Shown here: one piece after another, positions 8,320 through 17,333 of the stretch
Numbering within the stretch: position 1 is the first letter of the stretch
Layout: each line of letters begins with the position of its first letter
Origin: Candidatus Dormiibacter inghamiae
Lineage (GTDB): Bacteria > Chloroflexota > Dormibacteria > Dormibacterales > Dormibacteraceae
Direction: 5' to 3'
Length of the DNA: 64,000 nucleotides
NCBI GenBank assembly: GCA_016464825.1
Contig: JAEKNQ010000035.1
Coordinates: 1 to 64,000, forward strand
The notes under the pieces: model-generated
Told to the model about the DNA's origin: nothing
Databases searched by the model: none
The model's input: the letters and a program-made list of their open reading frames with translations, nothing else
Position numbers and translations under genes: made by a program

Positions 8320-9366
8320 TCAGGCCCGGTCCCGGGCCCGGCGCTTAATTTGGTCGACGTACACCGCCGCGATGAGAATGAAGCCGGTGGCCACTTCCTG
8401 CCAGAACGGCTCGACGTTGACGATGATGAATCCGTTCGAGAGAGCCGTTGGGATGAGTATCCCGACGACTGTGCCCCCGACCGTCCCGAAGCCGCCGAAG
8501 AGGCTCGTGCCGCCCAGGACGACCCCAGTGATCACCGCCAGTACGTCAGTGCTGTGACCGGCGATGGTGGTCGTGGCGAAACGCGCCAAGGACAACCAGC
8601 CGGCCAAGCCCGCGAGGAGGCCGCTCAGCCCATATAGCTTCAGCAGGTGATTGTCGACATTGATTCCAGCCCGCCTCCCCGCCTCGGCGTTGGAACCGAT
8701 AACGTAGGTGTGACGCCCGAATCGAGTCCGAGCCAGTACCAGGCCTCCGACGATGGCCACGGCGATCGCAACCCAGACGATCCAGCTGAGCCCAAAGGGG
8801 CCGCCGACGCCGAACTCGATGAGTGTCAGCGGCACTGTTCGAACATCGTTGCCGTGGGTTACCAGGTTGGCGGCGCCGAGGGCGGCGCCCAAAGTGCCAA
8901 GTGTGGTGATCAGCGCGGGCACGCGAAGCTTGGTAATGGCCAGGCCGTTGAACAGGCCCCAAGCCAGGCCGGCCGCGAGCGCCACTGCGAGGCCGACCAA
9001 GACGGTCCCCCAATTGTCAGAGCCGATGGCGCCCATGACCTTGGCCGAACAGACGCCCGCAAAGACCAGCACTGAGCCGACCGACAGATCGATCCCGGCC
9101 GCGATCATGATGTAGGTCATCCCGACCGCCATGACCAGCAGGGCGGCTGCGTCCATGACAACGTTTTGGGCGTTGGCCAGGCTAGGGAAGGCGTCAGGGC
9201 GTATGGCAGAGAAAACAATCACCAGGAAGAGCAGGACGGCGCTCATCAGCACTGGCGAGGTCGTCAGCAGGCGCCGGAGAGGCCGCCTGCGTATGGGCGG
9301 GGGCGCCGAGACCGCACTCTGCTCTGCGGCAGCCGAATCGGCCCTGTCGCTCTGGGGCAAGGTCAT
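8320..9366 (-). CDS. Sugar-type ABC transporter permease (RbsC/BPD type 2)
   Basis: A 348-residue integral membrane protein with about 8-10 hydrophobic segments, forming the transport channel of the ribose-type importer. Typical family stretches are GMTYIMIAAGIDLSVGSVL, ALITTLGTLG, GSNAEAGRRAGINVD and GGTSLFGGFGTVGGT. The N-terminal 35 residues are charged and Pro/Arg-rich. It overlaps the ATPase gene by 4 bp (ATGA), so the two are co-translated. Length and motif order are normal. Confidence 0.93.
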   Translation of the reverse strand: MTLPQSDRADSAAAEQSAVSAPPPIRRRPLRRLLTTSPVLMSAVLLFLVIVFSAIRPDAFPSLANAQNVVMDAAALLVMAVGMTYIMIAAGIDLSVGSVLVFAGVCSAKVMGAIGSDNWGTVLVGLAVALAAGLAWGLFNGLAITKLRVPALITTLGTLGAALGAANLVTHGNDVRTVPLTLIEFGVGGPFGLSWIVWVAIAVAIVGGLVLARTRFGRHTYVIGSNAEAGRRAGINVDNHLLKLYGLSGLLAGLAGWLSLARFATTTIAGHSTDVLAVITGVVLGGTSLFGGFGTVGGTVVGILIPTALSNGFIIVNVEPFWQEVATGFILIAAVYVDQIKRRARDRA

Positions 9367-10124
9367 GCCGCCGACCCGTCGAGCGCGCCGGTCATTGCCC
9401 CGACCAGCTGCTCGATGTTTGTCCCGGCAGCCCGGAATTGCGCGACCCGGCGACCGAGACGCAACACCTCAACCCGATCGGCCACTTCCAGGACCTGCTG
9501 CATGTTGTGGCTGATGAGCACGACCGCCACCCCGCGCGCGGCCACCCGGCGGACGAGATCGAGCACATTGCGTGTCTGGACAACTCCCAGTGCGGCGGTC
9601 GGCTCATCGAGGAAGAGCACCTCGCTGGCCCACATGATCGAGCGGCAGATGGCAACGCTCTGGCGCTGGCCGCCCGACATGGTGGCGACGGGCTCGTCGA
9701 GAAGCGTCATCAGGTTGGTGCCCATGGACATGAACGCATCAGCCGCCTGCCGCCGCATCTTCGAGCTGTCGAGGACGCCAAACCACCCAAGCAAACCTGG
9801 CTTGACCAATTCTCTGCCGACGAATGCGTTCTCGGCGGGGCCTAGGTCGGGTGCCAAGGACAGGTCTTGAAACACTGTCTCGATGCCGAACGCCCGGGCT
9901 CCAAGTGGCGAACCCAGAGTCACCGGGTTTCCCTTGATCTGAATGGTCCCTTCGTCAGGCGCGACAACGCCGGAGAGCACCTTCACCAGAGTGCTCTTCC
10001 CGGCTCCGTTGTCTCCGATGAGTGCGACTACCTCTCCCGCGTCGGCGGAGAAGTCTGCGCCGTGGAGGGCGGTGACGTGACCGTACCGCTTGACGATGCC
10101 AGTCGCCTCGAGCAGCCTGCTCAA
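9363..10124 (-). CDS. ABC transporter ATP-binding protein, single-domain sugar type
   Basis: A 253-residue ATPase that powers the ribose-type importer. It has Walker A GDNGAGKST, the Q-loop in ETVFQDLSL, signature MSGGQRQ, Walker B EVLFLDEPTAAL and the switch His in LISHNM. Only one nucleotide-binding domain is present, whereas RbsA-type proteins usually have two; the short FrcA-like form is known and would work as a homodimer. It starts with TTG at 10124, preceded by a purine-rich GAGGGCAGGAG. The 181 bp upstream to the cupin gene contain no other gene. Confidence 0.92.
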   Translation of the reverse strand: MSRLLEATGIVKRYGHVTALHGADFSADAGEVVALIGDNGAGKSTLVKVLSGVVAPDEGTIQIKGNPVTLGSPLGARAFGIETVFQDLSLAPDLGPAENAFVGRELVKPGLLGWFGVLDSSKMRRQAADAFMSMGTNLMTLLDEPVATMSGGQRQSVAICRSIMWASEVLFLDEPTAALGVVQTRNVLDLVRRVAARGVAVVLISHNMQQVLEVADRVEVLRLGRRVAQFRAAGTNIEQLVGAMTGALDGSAA

Positions 10125-10305
10125 CTCCTGCCCTCGGGGGTGATTACGTATGCTGGCGCACGCCAGGTAGCCGCCCTCGTCGAAAGTCTGCCGGATCTGC
10201 GACTCGGCTTCCGGCTCAATTGAGCAGCGGTCATCGCCTCACCTCCCAGCTCATGACACCACGCGGCCATCACTGTTGGTCGCCAGCCTGTGCTGATTCG
10301 GGGCA

Positions 10306-10923
10306 TCAGCATTCCTCAGCTGTCGGCAGAATCTTCGCAGCCACTTCCCGCTCGAGCTCCGCAAAGTTCGGCGGCTTGACCATGCGCCCGTGTTCGTCGG
10401 ATCGCAAGCCCCGCTCGGCAGCCAGAGCCTCGAGCCAGGCCGGCCAGACCGGATCCCTGCCGGTGAAAGCGTCATGCGGGTCGAGTACCGCGAAACCCCA
10501 GGAGTTGGTCTGGGCAACGTTCTCGAAGCGCCGCCAAAGGCCCGAGGGGAACGAGATCACGTCCCAGGGCTCGAGCACTGCGTCGCCAGCGATGTCGTCG
10601 GGGTCGTCTGGGTTGGTCCCGTAGCAGAAGCGCCAGCGGCCGGTCAGAGGAACGAACAGCTCAACGTAGGTGTGCGTGTGCCAGCCGGGGCCGTTGCCAG
10701 GGGGTGCCTCGAACATCCCGATCTGGAACCGGTGCGGGATGGTCAACATGGGCTTGAAGTCTGGGTTCTCCGACGCGGTGTCGCCGATCACTGAGTAGTT
10801 CGTCCGGTAGTGGCCCGGCAGGACGCTGTCGATGAACATGATCGAGGTCCCATTCCCCTTCAGATCGTTGAAGCGGGCGATGCGTCCCTCCATCGGGTCG
10901 GCGTTGACGGCCCGAACCGTCAC
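10306..10923 (-). CDS. Cupin-domain protein
   Basis: A 205-residue beta-barrel protein of the cupin superfamily. The first cupin motif is recognisable as PGWHTHTYVELFVPLTG (metal-ligand His-x-His and Glu) and the second as DVISFPSGLWRRFENV, where the usual final His is replaced by Arg. The gene starts with GTG at 10923, chosen because GAGGAG lies upstream; a GTG 39 bases further out lacks such a site. It is the first gene of the long minus operon, next to the shared regulatory motif. Cupins here could be isomerases, dioxygenases or sensors; the role is unknown. Confidence 0.75.
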   Translation of the reverse strand: MTVRAVNADPMEGRIARFNDLKGNGTSIMFIDSVLPGHYRTNYSVIGDTASENPDFKPMLTIPHRFQIGMFEAPPGNGPGWHTHTYVELFVPLTGRWRFCYGTNPDDPDDIAGDAVLEPWDVISFPSGLWRRFENVAQTNSWGFAVLDPHDAFTGRDPVWPAWLEALAAERGLRSDEHGRMVKPPNFAELEREVAAKILPTAEEC

Positions 10924-11279
10924 GCCCCAGTCTCCTCGCCCGCGGGCTGTTCCAGAGCCCACGAGCGTTGTGCATACGTAGTCATCTATCTGTCAGGGAG
11001 CCTAGCATCAGGGAGCCTCGTTGTCAAGCACGCGCGGCTGCCTCCGTAGGCTGGTGAGCATGTGCCGGCGGTGCGTGGTATGCGTCGGATCTGTCGCAGC
11101 TGAGATGAGTCACTTCTGTTCCTCCGGCTGCGAGAGCACAAGACCGCACACTTTCGGGACTTGAGTGGCGCACACCTCAGCCAGTCTTTGGCCCAGGGTT
11201 AAGTGGGCCGTGTAGTCGGGTGGCGGGTCTGTCAGACTGTAGCCTACGTAGTCACTGATCAGATGAAAGGAGGATGGCT
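10924..11279. promoter_or_regulatory. Divergent regulatory region with repeated TACGTAGTCA motif
   Basis: This 356-bp gap separates the minus operon from the plus operon. It carries the 10-mer TACGTAGTCA twice in the same orientation, at 10975-10984 and 11245-11254, each at the edge next to one of the two divergent genes. The second sits 25 bp before the dehydrogenase start and includes the palindrome CTACGTAG. Related motifs occur upstream of the permease gene at 15886-15924. This placement fits operators of the LacI regulator encoded at 12600. A strong ribosome site AAAGGAGG lies at 11266-11273. No gene is seen in the gap. Confidence 0.5.
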
Positions 11280-12545
11280 GTGAGCGCAGTCCTGAAGTCG
11301 CCCGCTCTGCCGGTCGCCCCGCTCGGGGGAGACCCCGAGGTGCGGAGCACTGTGGAATCGATCATCGCGGAGGTCCGCACCCGGAGGGACGCGGCAGTAC
11401 GCGAGTACTCGGCCCGATTTGATCGTTGGGAGCCTGAGAGTTTCCGGCTCTCGTCAGCTCAGGTGGAGGAGCTGGTCGCCTCAGTTCCGCGCCAGGTGAT
11501 CGAGGACATCAGGTTCTGCCAGGACCAGGTCAGGCGGTTCGCCCAGGCTCAGCGGGCGACCTTGACCGACCTGGAGGTGGAGACCCTCCCCGGAGTTACG
11601 CTCGGGCATCGCCACCTGCCCGTGGCCAGTTCGGCGTCCTACGTGCCAGGTGGGCGCTACCCGATGGTGGCGTCGGCGCACATGAGCGTGATAACCGCCA
11701 AGGTCGCTGGCGTGGAGCGCGTGGTCGCCTGCACGCCCCCGCTGGGGGGTGCCGCCCCGGCGGCCACGGTTGCGGCCATGCATCTGGCCGGTGCTGACGA
11801 GATCCTCATCCTCGGCGGGGTCCAGGCCATCGCCGCGCTCGCGCTGGGCACGGAGACCATCGATTCAGTGGACTTTCTGGTGGGTCCGGGCAACGCCTAC
11901 GTGGCGGAGGCCAAGCGTCAGCTCTTCGGCGTCGTGGGCATCGACCTTCTGGCCGGGCCGACCGAAATCTTGGTCATTGCTGACGAGAGCGCGGACCCTG
12001 AGACAGTGGCGGCCGATTTGCTCGGTCAGGCGGAGCACGGACCCACCTCGCCGGCGGTCCTGCTAACCACCTCCGAGAAGCTGGCGGAGGCTGTGACTGG
12101 CGAAGTCGAGCGTCAGCTAACCGATCTGCCGACTGCTGATGTCGCTTCGGTGGCCTGGCGGGACAGGGGTGAGATCCGGGTGGTGGCCAGTCACGAAGAG
12201 GCTGCGCGCGAGGCGGATCAGCTGGCCTTCGAACACGTCGAGGTACACACGAGGGATCCTCGCTGGTACCTGCAGCGGATGCGCAACTACGGGTCCCTCT
12301 TCCTCGGCCCGGAGACCACGGTCGCCTACGGTGACAAGACGATCGGGACCAACCACATACTGCCCACGGCGGGAGCCGCCAGATACACCGGCGGCCTCTG
12401 GGTAGGCAAGTTCCTTAAGACTGTGACCTATCAGGAGTGCAGCCCGGCGGCGAGCCGGATGATTGGCGAGGTCTGCGCACGCCAGTGCCGCATTGAGAAC
12501 TTCGAGGGCCACGCTCGCACTTGTGACCTCCGCGTCAACCGCTGA
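11280..12545 (+). CDS. Second histidinol-dehydrogenase-family protein, HpsN-like
   Basis: A 421-residue paralogue of the enzyme at 4721-6052. It keeps [17 protein letters not shown], the zinc-site AQ/GQAEHGP pattern, FEHVEVH (Glu-His pair), [14 protein letters not shown] and the C-terminal FEGHARTCD histidine. The ending FEGHARxxDLR is like catabolic HpsN-type members rather than biosynthetic HisD. GTG at 11280 is preferred because AAAGGAGG ends 6 bases earlier; the ATG at 11274 touches that site. It leads a short operon with the LacI regulator and an SDR. Having two paralogues on either side of one promoter region suggests two oxidation steps or two stereoisomers of the same substrate. Confidence 0.86.
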   Translation: MSAVLKSPALPVAPLGGDPEVRSTVESIIAEVRTRRDAAVREYSARFDRWEPESFRLSSAQVEELVASVPRQVIEDIRFCQDQVRRFAQAQRATLTDLEVETLPGVTLGHRHLPVASSASYVPGGRYPMVASAHMSVITAKVAGVERVVACTPPLGGAAPAATVAAMHLAGADEILILGGVQAIAALALGTETIDSVDFLVGPGNAYVAEAKRQLFGVVGIDLLAGPTEILVIADESADPETVAADLLGQAEHGPTSPAVLLTTSEKLAEAVTGEVERQLTDLPTADVASVAWRDRGEIRVVASHEEAAREADQLAFEHVEVHTRDPRWYLQRMRNYGSLFLGPETTVAYGDKTIGTNHILPTAGAARYTGGLWVGKFLKTVTYQECSPAASRMIGEVCARQCRIENFEGHARTCDLRVNR

Positions 12546-12599
12546 CGCGAGTCCCTCGGGACCGGGAATCTCCATCACGACTCTCCAGATGTCACAGCG

Positions 12600-13676
12600 A
12601 TGCCGCCCAAGCCCGTAAACGCTGTCCGCTCGCTCAGAGAAACGGCGCTGGCGAGCGTGACGGGCCACGACGTAGCTCGAGCCGCTGGCGTCTCGCAATC
12701 CACCGTCTCCCGTGCCTTCCGCAATGATGCTCGCCTCTCCCAGACGAAGCGAGCGCACGTGCTCGAGGTGGCCAAGACTCTCGGCTACACGCCCAGCCAC
12801 CTGGGGCGCAGCCTGGTCACCCGGCTGACGCGGACGGTCGGGATGGCGGTCACGGACCTGGAGAACCCCTTCTATCCGCATGTGGTGGCCCCCTTGCACG
12901 ACGCTCTGGCCGGCCTCGGCTACCGGATGGTGCTCTTTATGGAGCGCTTGGAGGGTGCAGAGAGCGACCAACAAGCGCTCGATCGACTTCTCGACCGCTC
13001 CACTGACGGCATAGTGCTGACCACAACCTTGCTCGGTTCCGGCATCCCGCGGGAGCTGGCCAGGCGCGGGCTACCGTTCGTGTTCCTCGTTCGCGTCACT
13101 GACGACGTCGGCGGCGACTGCGCAGTGGTCGACAACGCGCTGGGGGCGTCCCTGATGGCGGCCGAGATCCTGCGTCACGGCCACCGAAGGGTGGGCGCCA
13201 TCTTCGGGCCGGCCGACACCAGCACCGGCCGCGATCGCGAGCGCGGCCTGCGCGCAGGTATAGGCGTGGCAGACGTTGAACTGCCCGACGAGTTGGTACG
13301 CCGCGGGCCCTATGGGGTGGGCACCGGCGACCAGGGAATGGAACGGTTGATGGATCTACCAATGCCGCCCACAGCTATCTTCTGCGGCAACGATACGATC
13401 GCCATCGGAGCTCTCAACGCAGCTCGCCGGCGTGGCATTGAGGTGCCGGGCGATGTCTCGCTGGTGGGCTTCGACGACCTGCCCATGGCCGGCTGGGACG
13501 TCTTCCAACTGACCACAGTTAATCAACCGATGGAGGAGATGGCCCGAACAGCTGCACAACTACTGGTCGATCGAGTCGAAGGAAGAAGCGAGATAGGCCA
13601 GGTGCGTCGCGCGGTTTTCGAGCCGCGCGTTGTCATGCGCAGCACGCTCGGACCACCGCCCAAGAGGCGAGTTTGA
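12600..13676 (+). CDS. LacI-family transcriptional regulator
   Basis: A 358-residue repressor-type regulator. The helix-turn-helix is at about residues 20-45 ([18 protein letters not shown]), the hinge follows near residue 60, and residues about 75-345 form the sugar-binding domain ([60 protein letters not shown]). An extra 20-residue N-terminal extension precedes the HTH. It lies 54 bp after the HpsN-like gene and overlaps the SDR gene by 4 bp (TTGA). The likely targets are the repeated TACGTAGTCA motifs in 10924-11279 and perhaps 15886-15924, giving substrate-induced control of the whole catabolic region. Confidence 0.93.
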   Translation: MPPKPVNAVRSLRETALASVTGHDVARAAGVSQSTVSRAFRNDARLSQTKRAHVLEVAKTLGYTPSHLGRSLVTRLTRTVGMAVTDLENPFYPHVVAPLHDALAGLGYRMVLFMERLEGAESDQQALDRLLDRSTDGIVLTTTLLGSGIPRELARRGLPFVFLVRVTDDVGGDCAVVDNALGASLMAAEILRHGHRRVGAIFGPADTSTGRDRERGLRAGIGVADVELPDELVRRGPYGVGTGDQGMERLMDLPMPPTAIFCGNDTIAIGALNAARRRGIEVPGDVSLVGFDDLPMAGWDVFQLTTVNQPMEEMARTAAQLLVDRVEGRSEIGQVRRAVFEPRVVMRSTLGPPPKRRV

Positions 13677-14425
13677 ACAGGTCCTTCGCTGGTCGGCGTG
13701 CGCTCATCACCGGCGCTGGTCGCGGCATCGGTCGAGGCGCGGCGATCGCTCTCGCCAGCGCCGGAGCCGAGGTGACGCTTGTGTCCCGTACCCGCTCCGA
13801 GCTGGAGGAGGTGGCGGAGACCATCCGCTTGAACGGCGGCTGTGCCTCAGTCGCGCCCGCTGACGTCAGCGACCCAGCGGAGTTGGAGGCCGTCTTCGAA
13901 GGACTGGGAGCGCAGCCCGCTGACATCCTGGTCACAGCCGCCGGGATCAACCGGCCCGGACCTCTGGTGGAGGTGCCCGTTGAGAACATGGCCGCAATCG
14001 TCGAGGTCAACGTCCTCGGCACGCTCTGGGCCTGCAGAGCCTTTGCCAAGCGAGTCATTCCTGGCGGGCAGCCTGCTGCCGTGGTGACGCTCTCGTCCCA
14101 GATGGGAACTGTCGGATATCCCGGGCGAGCCCCCTACTGTGCCAGCAAGCACGCTGTCAACGGTCTGACCAAGGCCCTGGCGCTGGAGTGGGCGCCGCAG
14201 CGGATTCGGGTCAACGCGGTTGCCCCGACCTTCGTCAAGACGGCGTTGACTGAGCCAATGTTCCGCGATGAGCAGTTCTTGCAAACGGTCCTCTCTCGAA
14301 TTCCGGCCGGCCGTCTAGGTGAAGTCGACGACGTAGTCGGGGCCATCTGTTTTCTGCTCTCCGACGAGGCCAGCCTCATCACAGGTCACATTCTGGCAGT
14401 CGATGGAGGCTGGACCGCTCAATAG
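13673..14425 (+). CDS. Short-chain dehydrogenase/reductase (SDR)
   Basis: A 250-residue classical SDR using NAD(P)H. The cofactor loop TGAGRGIG is at residues about 13-20, the structural NAG motif is altered to TAAGI (about residue 87), the catalytic Ser-Tyr-Lys set is seen in LSSQ, and YCASK (Tyr about 153, Lys about 157), and the C-terminal VDGGW is typical. It begins with TTG overlapping the LacI stop, with AGAGG upstream. It probably oxidises a hydroxyl intermediate of the same pathway, close to 3-oxoacyl-ACP reductase or gluconate 5-dehydrogenase types in sequence style. Confidence 0.9.
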   Translation: MNRSFAGRRALITGAGRGIGRGAAIALASAGAEVTLVSRTRSELEEVAETIRLNGGCASVAPADVSDPAELEAVFEGLGAQPADILVTAAGINRPGPLVEVPVENMAAIVEVNVLGTLWACRAFAKRVIPGGQPAAVVTLSSQMGTVGYPGRAPYCASKHAVNGLTKALALEWAPQRIRVNAVAPTFVKTALTEPMFRDEQFLQTVLSRIPAGRLGEVDDVVGAICFLLSDEASLITGHILAVDGGWTAQ

Positions 14426-14432
14426 GCGAGGC

Positions 14433-15866
14433 CTATTGGTCGTCGGTCGATTCAGGGATCCGAGGAGACTCCGGGTTTGGCGTCGAACTGGTCGGCTCGG
14501 GCCAACGACCTCCGTTTTCCCAGTAGAAGCGGATCGCCTCCAGAGGTCGACCCTTGGTTTCCGGCGCCAGTTTGAACACGAATACCAAGGCCAGCGCCGC
14601 CAGTACCAAGAAGATGCCGAAGGTACCAACGCCGCCCAGGGTATTGAGCACAACCAGGAAAACCGCTGAAACGATCACGTTGGCAACCAGGTCGGAAGTC
14701 AGCATGGCGCCCGCGCCTAGGGTCCGAAGCCTGGAGGGGAAGCTCTCGCCGGCGTACACCCACACGAGGGCGCCGAAACCGAACGTAAAGCCGACAGTGA
14801 AAAGGAGGATTCCCATGAAGCCGAGAGCGGTGAGACCGCCTCCGACCTTACCCAGGGCGAAGACAACCATCAGAAGCACGTTGGCCAGGATCATGATGGC
14901 GATGCCAGTGAGGAGGATCGGCCTGCGGCCAAGGCGGTCGACCAAACTCAGCGAGATGATGACGGCGATCAAGGAAGCGAACTGCACCAAGGCCGGCAGA
15001 ATGAGGAGGGAGAAGTTGCCGGTGAAGCCCATGGCTTTGAAGATCAGGGGGCTGTAGTAAACGATTGAATTGATGCCGGTGATCTGGATGAAAAAGCCAA
15101 GCCCCACCACAAAAACAGTGGCCCGCAGATAGGGCGTCCGCAGCATTTCGGTGAGTTGGCCTCCTCGCTCGGACCTCATCTCCTGCTGGATGCTGTCCAG
15201 TTCACGTTCGACGTCTATCTCCGGATCAACCCGAGACAGGCTTCGCCGGGCCTCCTCTCGACGGCCCTTCATCAAGTACCAGCGGGAGGTGTCGGGTACC
15301 CGAATCAGCACTAAACTGATAGCGACCGCCGGGATCGCCGCCAGCCCCAGCATCAGCCGCCAGTTGCCACTGCGGGCGAGGGCGAAGTCAACAAGGTAGG
15401 CGATGATGATGCCGACCACTGTGGCCACCTGATACAGGACCAGCAGAGCGCCCCGGATCTGGGCTGGTGAGGACTCCGCCACAAAGACTGGAGCCACCAC
15501 GACGGAGATCCCCACCGTCAGACCGAGCAGAAAACGGACAGCCACGAGCATGGTCAGGCTGACCGAGACAGCACCCAGAATTGCAAAGACGGTGTAGCAG
15601 ATGGAGAGCAGAAGCATGGCTCGTTTGCGTCCGATCGCATTCGCCATGGGGCCGCCGACAATCGCCCCCAGGACCTCGCCCACCACGACGGCTGTCGTAA
15701 CGACCGACTGCCCAACTGTCGAGAGGTGGAACTCCTTGGTGATGAAGAGGAGCGCCCCGGCGATGTTGGCGAGGTCGTAGCCGTAGATGACGCCGATGGT
15801 CGCCGCTGTACCAGCGACTATCAAGCCGAGACCGGACGCCCTGCGCAGATCTTCGATCCTCAGCAT
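14433..15866 (-). CDS. MFS sugar-porter family permease
   Basis: A 477-residue membrane protein with 12 hydrophobic segments. Sugar-porter signatures are present: GYDLANIAGAL in helix 1, GRKRAM between helices 2 and 3, RFLLGLTVG and PVFVAESSP, the loop PDTSRWYLMKGR, ITGINSIVYYSP in helix 7, DRLGRRP, and PETKG near the C-terminus. These proteins carry sugars, inositols or organic acids by proton symport. AAGGAGAG precedes the ATG. It converges with the SDR gene, with only 7 bp between stops, and its promoter region (15867-16057) holds motifs related to those near the LacI gene, so it may be a second uptake route for the same compound. Confidence 0.92.
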   Translation of the reverse strand: MLRIEDLRRASGLGLIVAGTAATIGVIYGYDLANIAGALLFITKEFHLSTVGQSVVTTAVVVGEVLGAIVGGPMANAIGRKRAMLLLSICYTVFAILGAVSVSLTMLVAVRFLLGLTVGISVVVAPVFVAESSPAQIRGALLVLYQVATVVGIIIAYLVDFALARSGNWRLMLGLAAIPAVAISLVLIRVPDTSRWYLMKGRREEARRSLSRVDPEIDVERELDSIQQEMRSERGGQLTEMLRTPYLRATVFVVGLGFFIQITGINSIVYYSPLIFKAMGFTGNFSLLILPALVQFASLIAVIISLSLVDRLGRRPILLTGIAIMILANVLLMVVFALGKVGGGLTALGFMGILLFTVGFTFGFGALVWVYAGESFPSRLRTLGAGAMLTSDLVANVIVSAVFLVVLNTLGGVGTFGIFLVLAALALVFVFKLAPETKGRPLEAIRFYWENGGRWPEPTSSTPNPESPRIPESTDDQ

Positions 15867-15885
15867 CTCTGGTCTCTCCTTCTCG

Positions 15886-15924
15886 TCGTAGCCACTGATA
15901 CGACTCGCGCCTGCTGCGTAGTCA
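15886..15924. promoter_or_regulatory. Candidate LacI-type operators upstream of the sugar porter
   Basis: Upstream of the permease start are TCGTAGCCACTGATACGA (15886-15903), a perfect TCGTA/TACGA inverted repeat with an 8-base spacer, and TGCGTAGTCA (15915-15924). They match TACGTAGTCA at 10975 and TACGTAGTCACTGAT at 11245 in most positions. This suggests that one regulator controls the permease and the divergent operons. The call rests on pattern similarity only. Confidence 0.4.
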
Positions 15925-16057
15925 GCCTGACCTCACCAGCAACATGGTGCGGTTGCGGCGCCCGTGCTCGCGCGGGTCGGGGCGGCCGGCGATCAGGTGA
16001 CGATCCGTCGGTCATGAGCAACCTCCGCAGGCAGGAGACTGACTGGAGCGCCGGACC

Positions 16058-17209
16058 TCACCCGTTGTCCTCCTGGGTCGGCTGGTTGAACGAGGGGCGG
16101 GGCCGAGGGAAGGCCTCGTCGCCGGCTGTCACGCTGTCGAGATATTGAACTCCAGGCAGCTTCTGCTTACGCATGGCGAGTCCCGTGATGGCCTCAACTA
16201 CCACGCGATTGGCGTTTAGCGCGGTTGTATAGCCGTGGTCGAGATTGGGCGCGACCTCGACCACCTCGAAACCCACGACGTGCGCCTCATGACAAAGCCG
16301 GCGAATTACGGGAAACATCTCCCGGGTCGTGAAGCCGCCTGGCTCAGGGGTTCCGGTGCCGGGAGCGTAGGCCGGATCCAGGACATCGATGTCGAAAGAG
16401 AGGTAGAGGTACTCGGGGCCCTGCAGGGCTTCATTGACCGCTAACTCCACCACCCGATCCAACCCGTATCTTTCAACCTCAGCCATGAAGTGGGAGCGCA
16501 TGCCCTGCTCGCGCATCCAGTCGAGCAGCTCGTTGTCCGGATAGTAGCCACGTAGACCTATCTGAACGAAGTTGCGACCTGGGATGTGCTCGTCCTCGAT
16601 CAGCCTTCGGATTGGCGTCCCGTGGGTGACGCTGTGGCCCATGTACGCCTTGCTGCAGTCGGCGTGAGCGTCGAAGTGGACCACACCCACCTTGCCCGCG
16701 GCGTAGACGTCGGCGCACGCGGCCGCGTCCGGCCAGAGGATGGAGTGATCGCCGCCAAGTACGATCGGCACAGCGCCGGTGTCCGCCACCTCGCGGACGA
16801 GCTCCCTGATCGTCGGCATCGAGGCCTCGATGCTGAAGGGATCGACTGCCGCGTCGCCATAGTCGACGACCGTCAGGACCTTGAACGGCTCCAGCCGAAC
16901 ATGCAGATGGTTCATCAGTGCTGCCGGTGCCGGAAGGTAGCGCTCGGCGCTCCGAATGGCCCGCGGTCCAAGCGCGGCCCCGCGCTGTCCCCCGCCGCAA
17001 TCCATTGGAGCTCCGAGCACAGCGACATCGGCCGCTGCCGCCCTCAGGTCTTCGGGGGTCAAACACATCGGCGTTTGCATGAAGGTCGGAATCCCAGTCC
17101 AGGCGGGATTGAGCTCGTAGCGGCGCAGATCGACTGGTCCGGGCTCTCGCGCCCGATCTGAGGACCTATCGCGGCGGGTCCTCCAAGCGTCACCGTATCG
17201 CTTCGACAT
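16058..17209 (-). CDS. Agmatinase/ureohydrolase-family enzyme
   Basis: A 383-residue binuclear-manganese ureohydrolase that removes urea (or an analogue) from a guanidino compound. Metal ligands are visible in GGDHS (His155), HFDAHADC (about residues 179-186) and SFDIDVLDPAYAPGTGTPEPGG (about residues 285-305). The length is longer than classical agmatinase (about 310), through an N-terminal 60-residue extension and a C-terminal tail. It lies alone on the minus strand and is divergent from the truncated binding-protein gene at 17334, 124 bp away. Guanidinobutyrase, guanidinopropionase or agmatinase are all possible. Confidence 0.9.
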   Translation of the reverse strand: MSKRYGDAWRTRRDRSSDRAREPGPVDLRRYELNPAWTGIPTFMQTPMCLTPEDLRAAAADVAVLGAPMDCGGGQRGAALGPRAIRSAERYLPAPAALMNHLHVRLEPFKVLTVVDYGDAAVDPFSIEASMPTIRELVREVADTGAVPIVLGGDHSILWPDAAACADVYAAGKVGVVHFDAHADCSKAYMGHSVTHGTPIRRLIEDEHIPGRNFVQIGLRGYYPDNELLDWMREQGMRSHFMAEVERYGLDRVVELAVNEALQGPEYLYLSFDIDVLDPAYAPGTGTPEPGGFTTREMFPVIRRLCHEAHVVGFEVVEVAPNLDHGYTTALNANRVVVEAITGLAMRKQKLPGVQYLDSVTAGDEAFPRPRPSFNQPTQEDNG

Positions 17210-17333
17210 GGCCCTCCCGATAAGACATGACTGTGTTCAGCCGCCCTTTCCCACGATCTCCGGCTCCCTGCCTGGCGGCCCTGAATTCAGTCGTACAATA
17301 CCCGCCAAAGCGGTCATAGAAGGGAGATCCGCC

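Noticed and set aside
11657-12974. Long minus-strand frames opposite the second HpsN-like gene and the LacI gene
   Set aside because: They cross the boundary of two clear plus-strand genes and have no recognisable features; shadows of codon bias.
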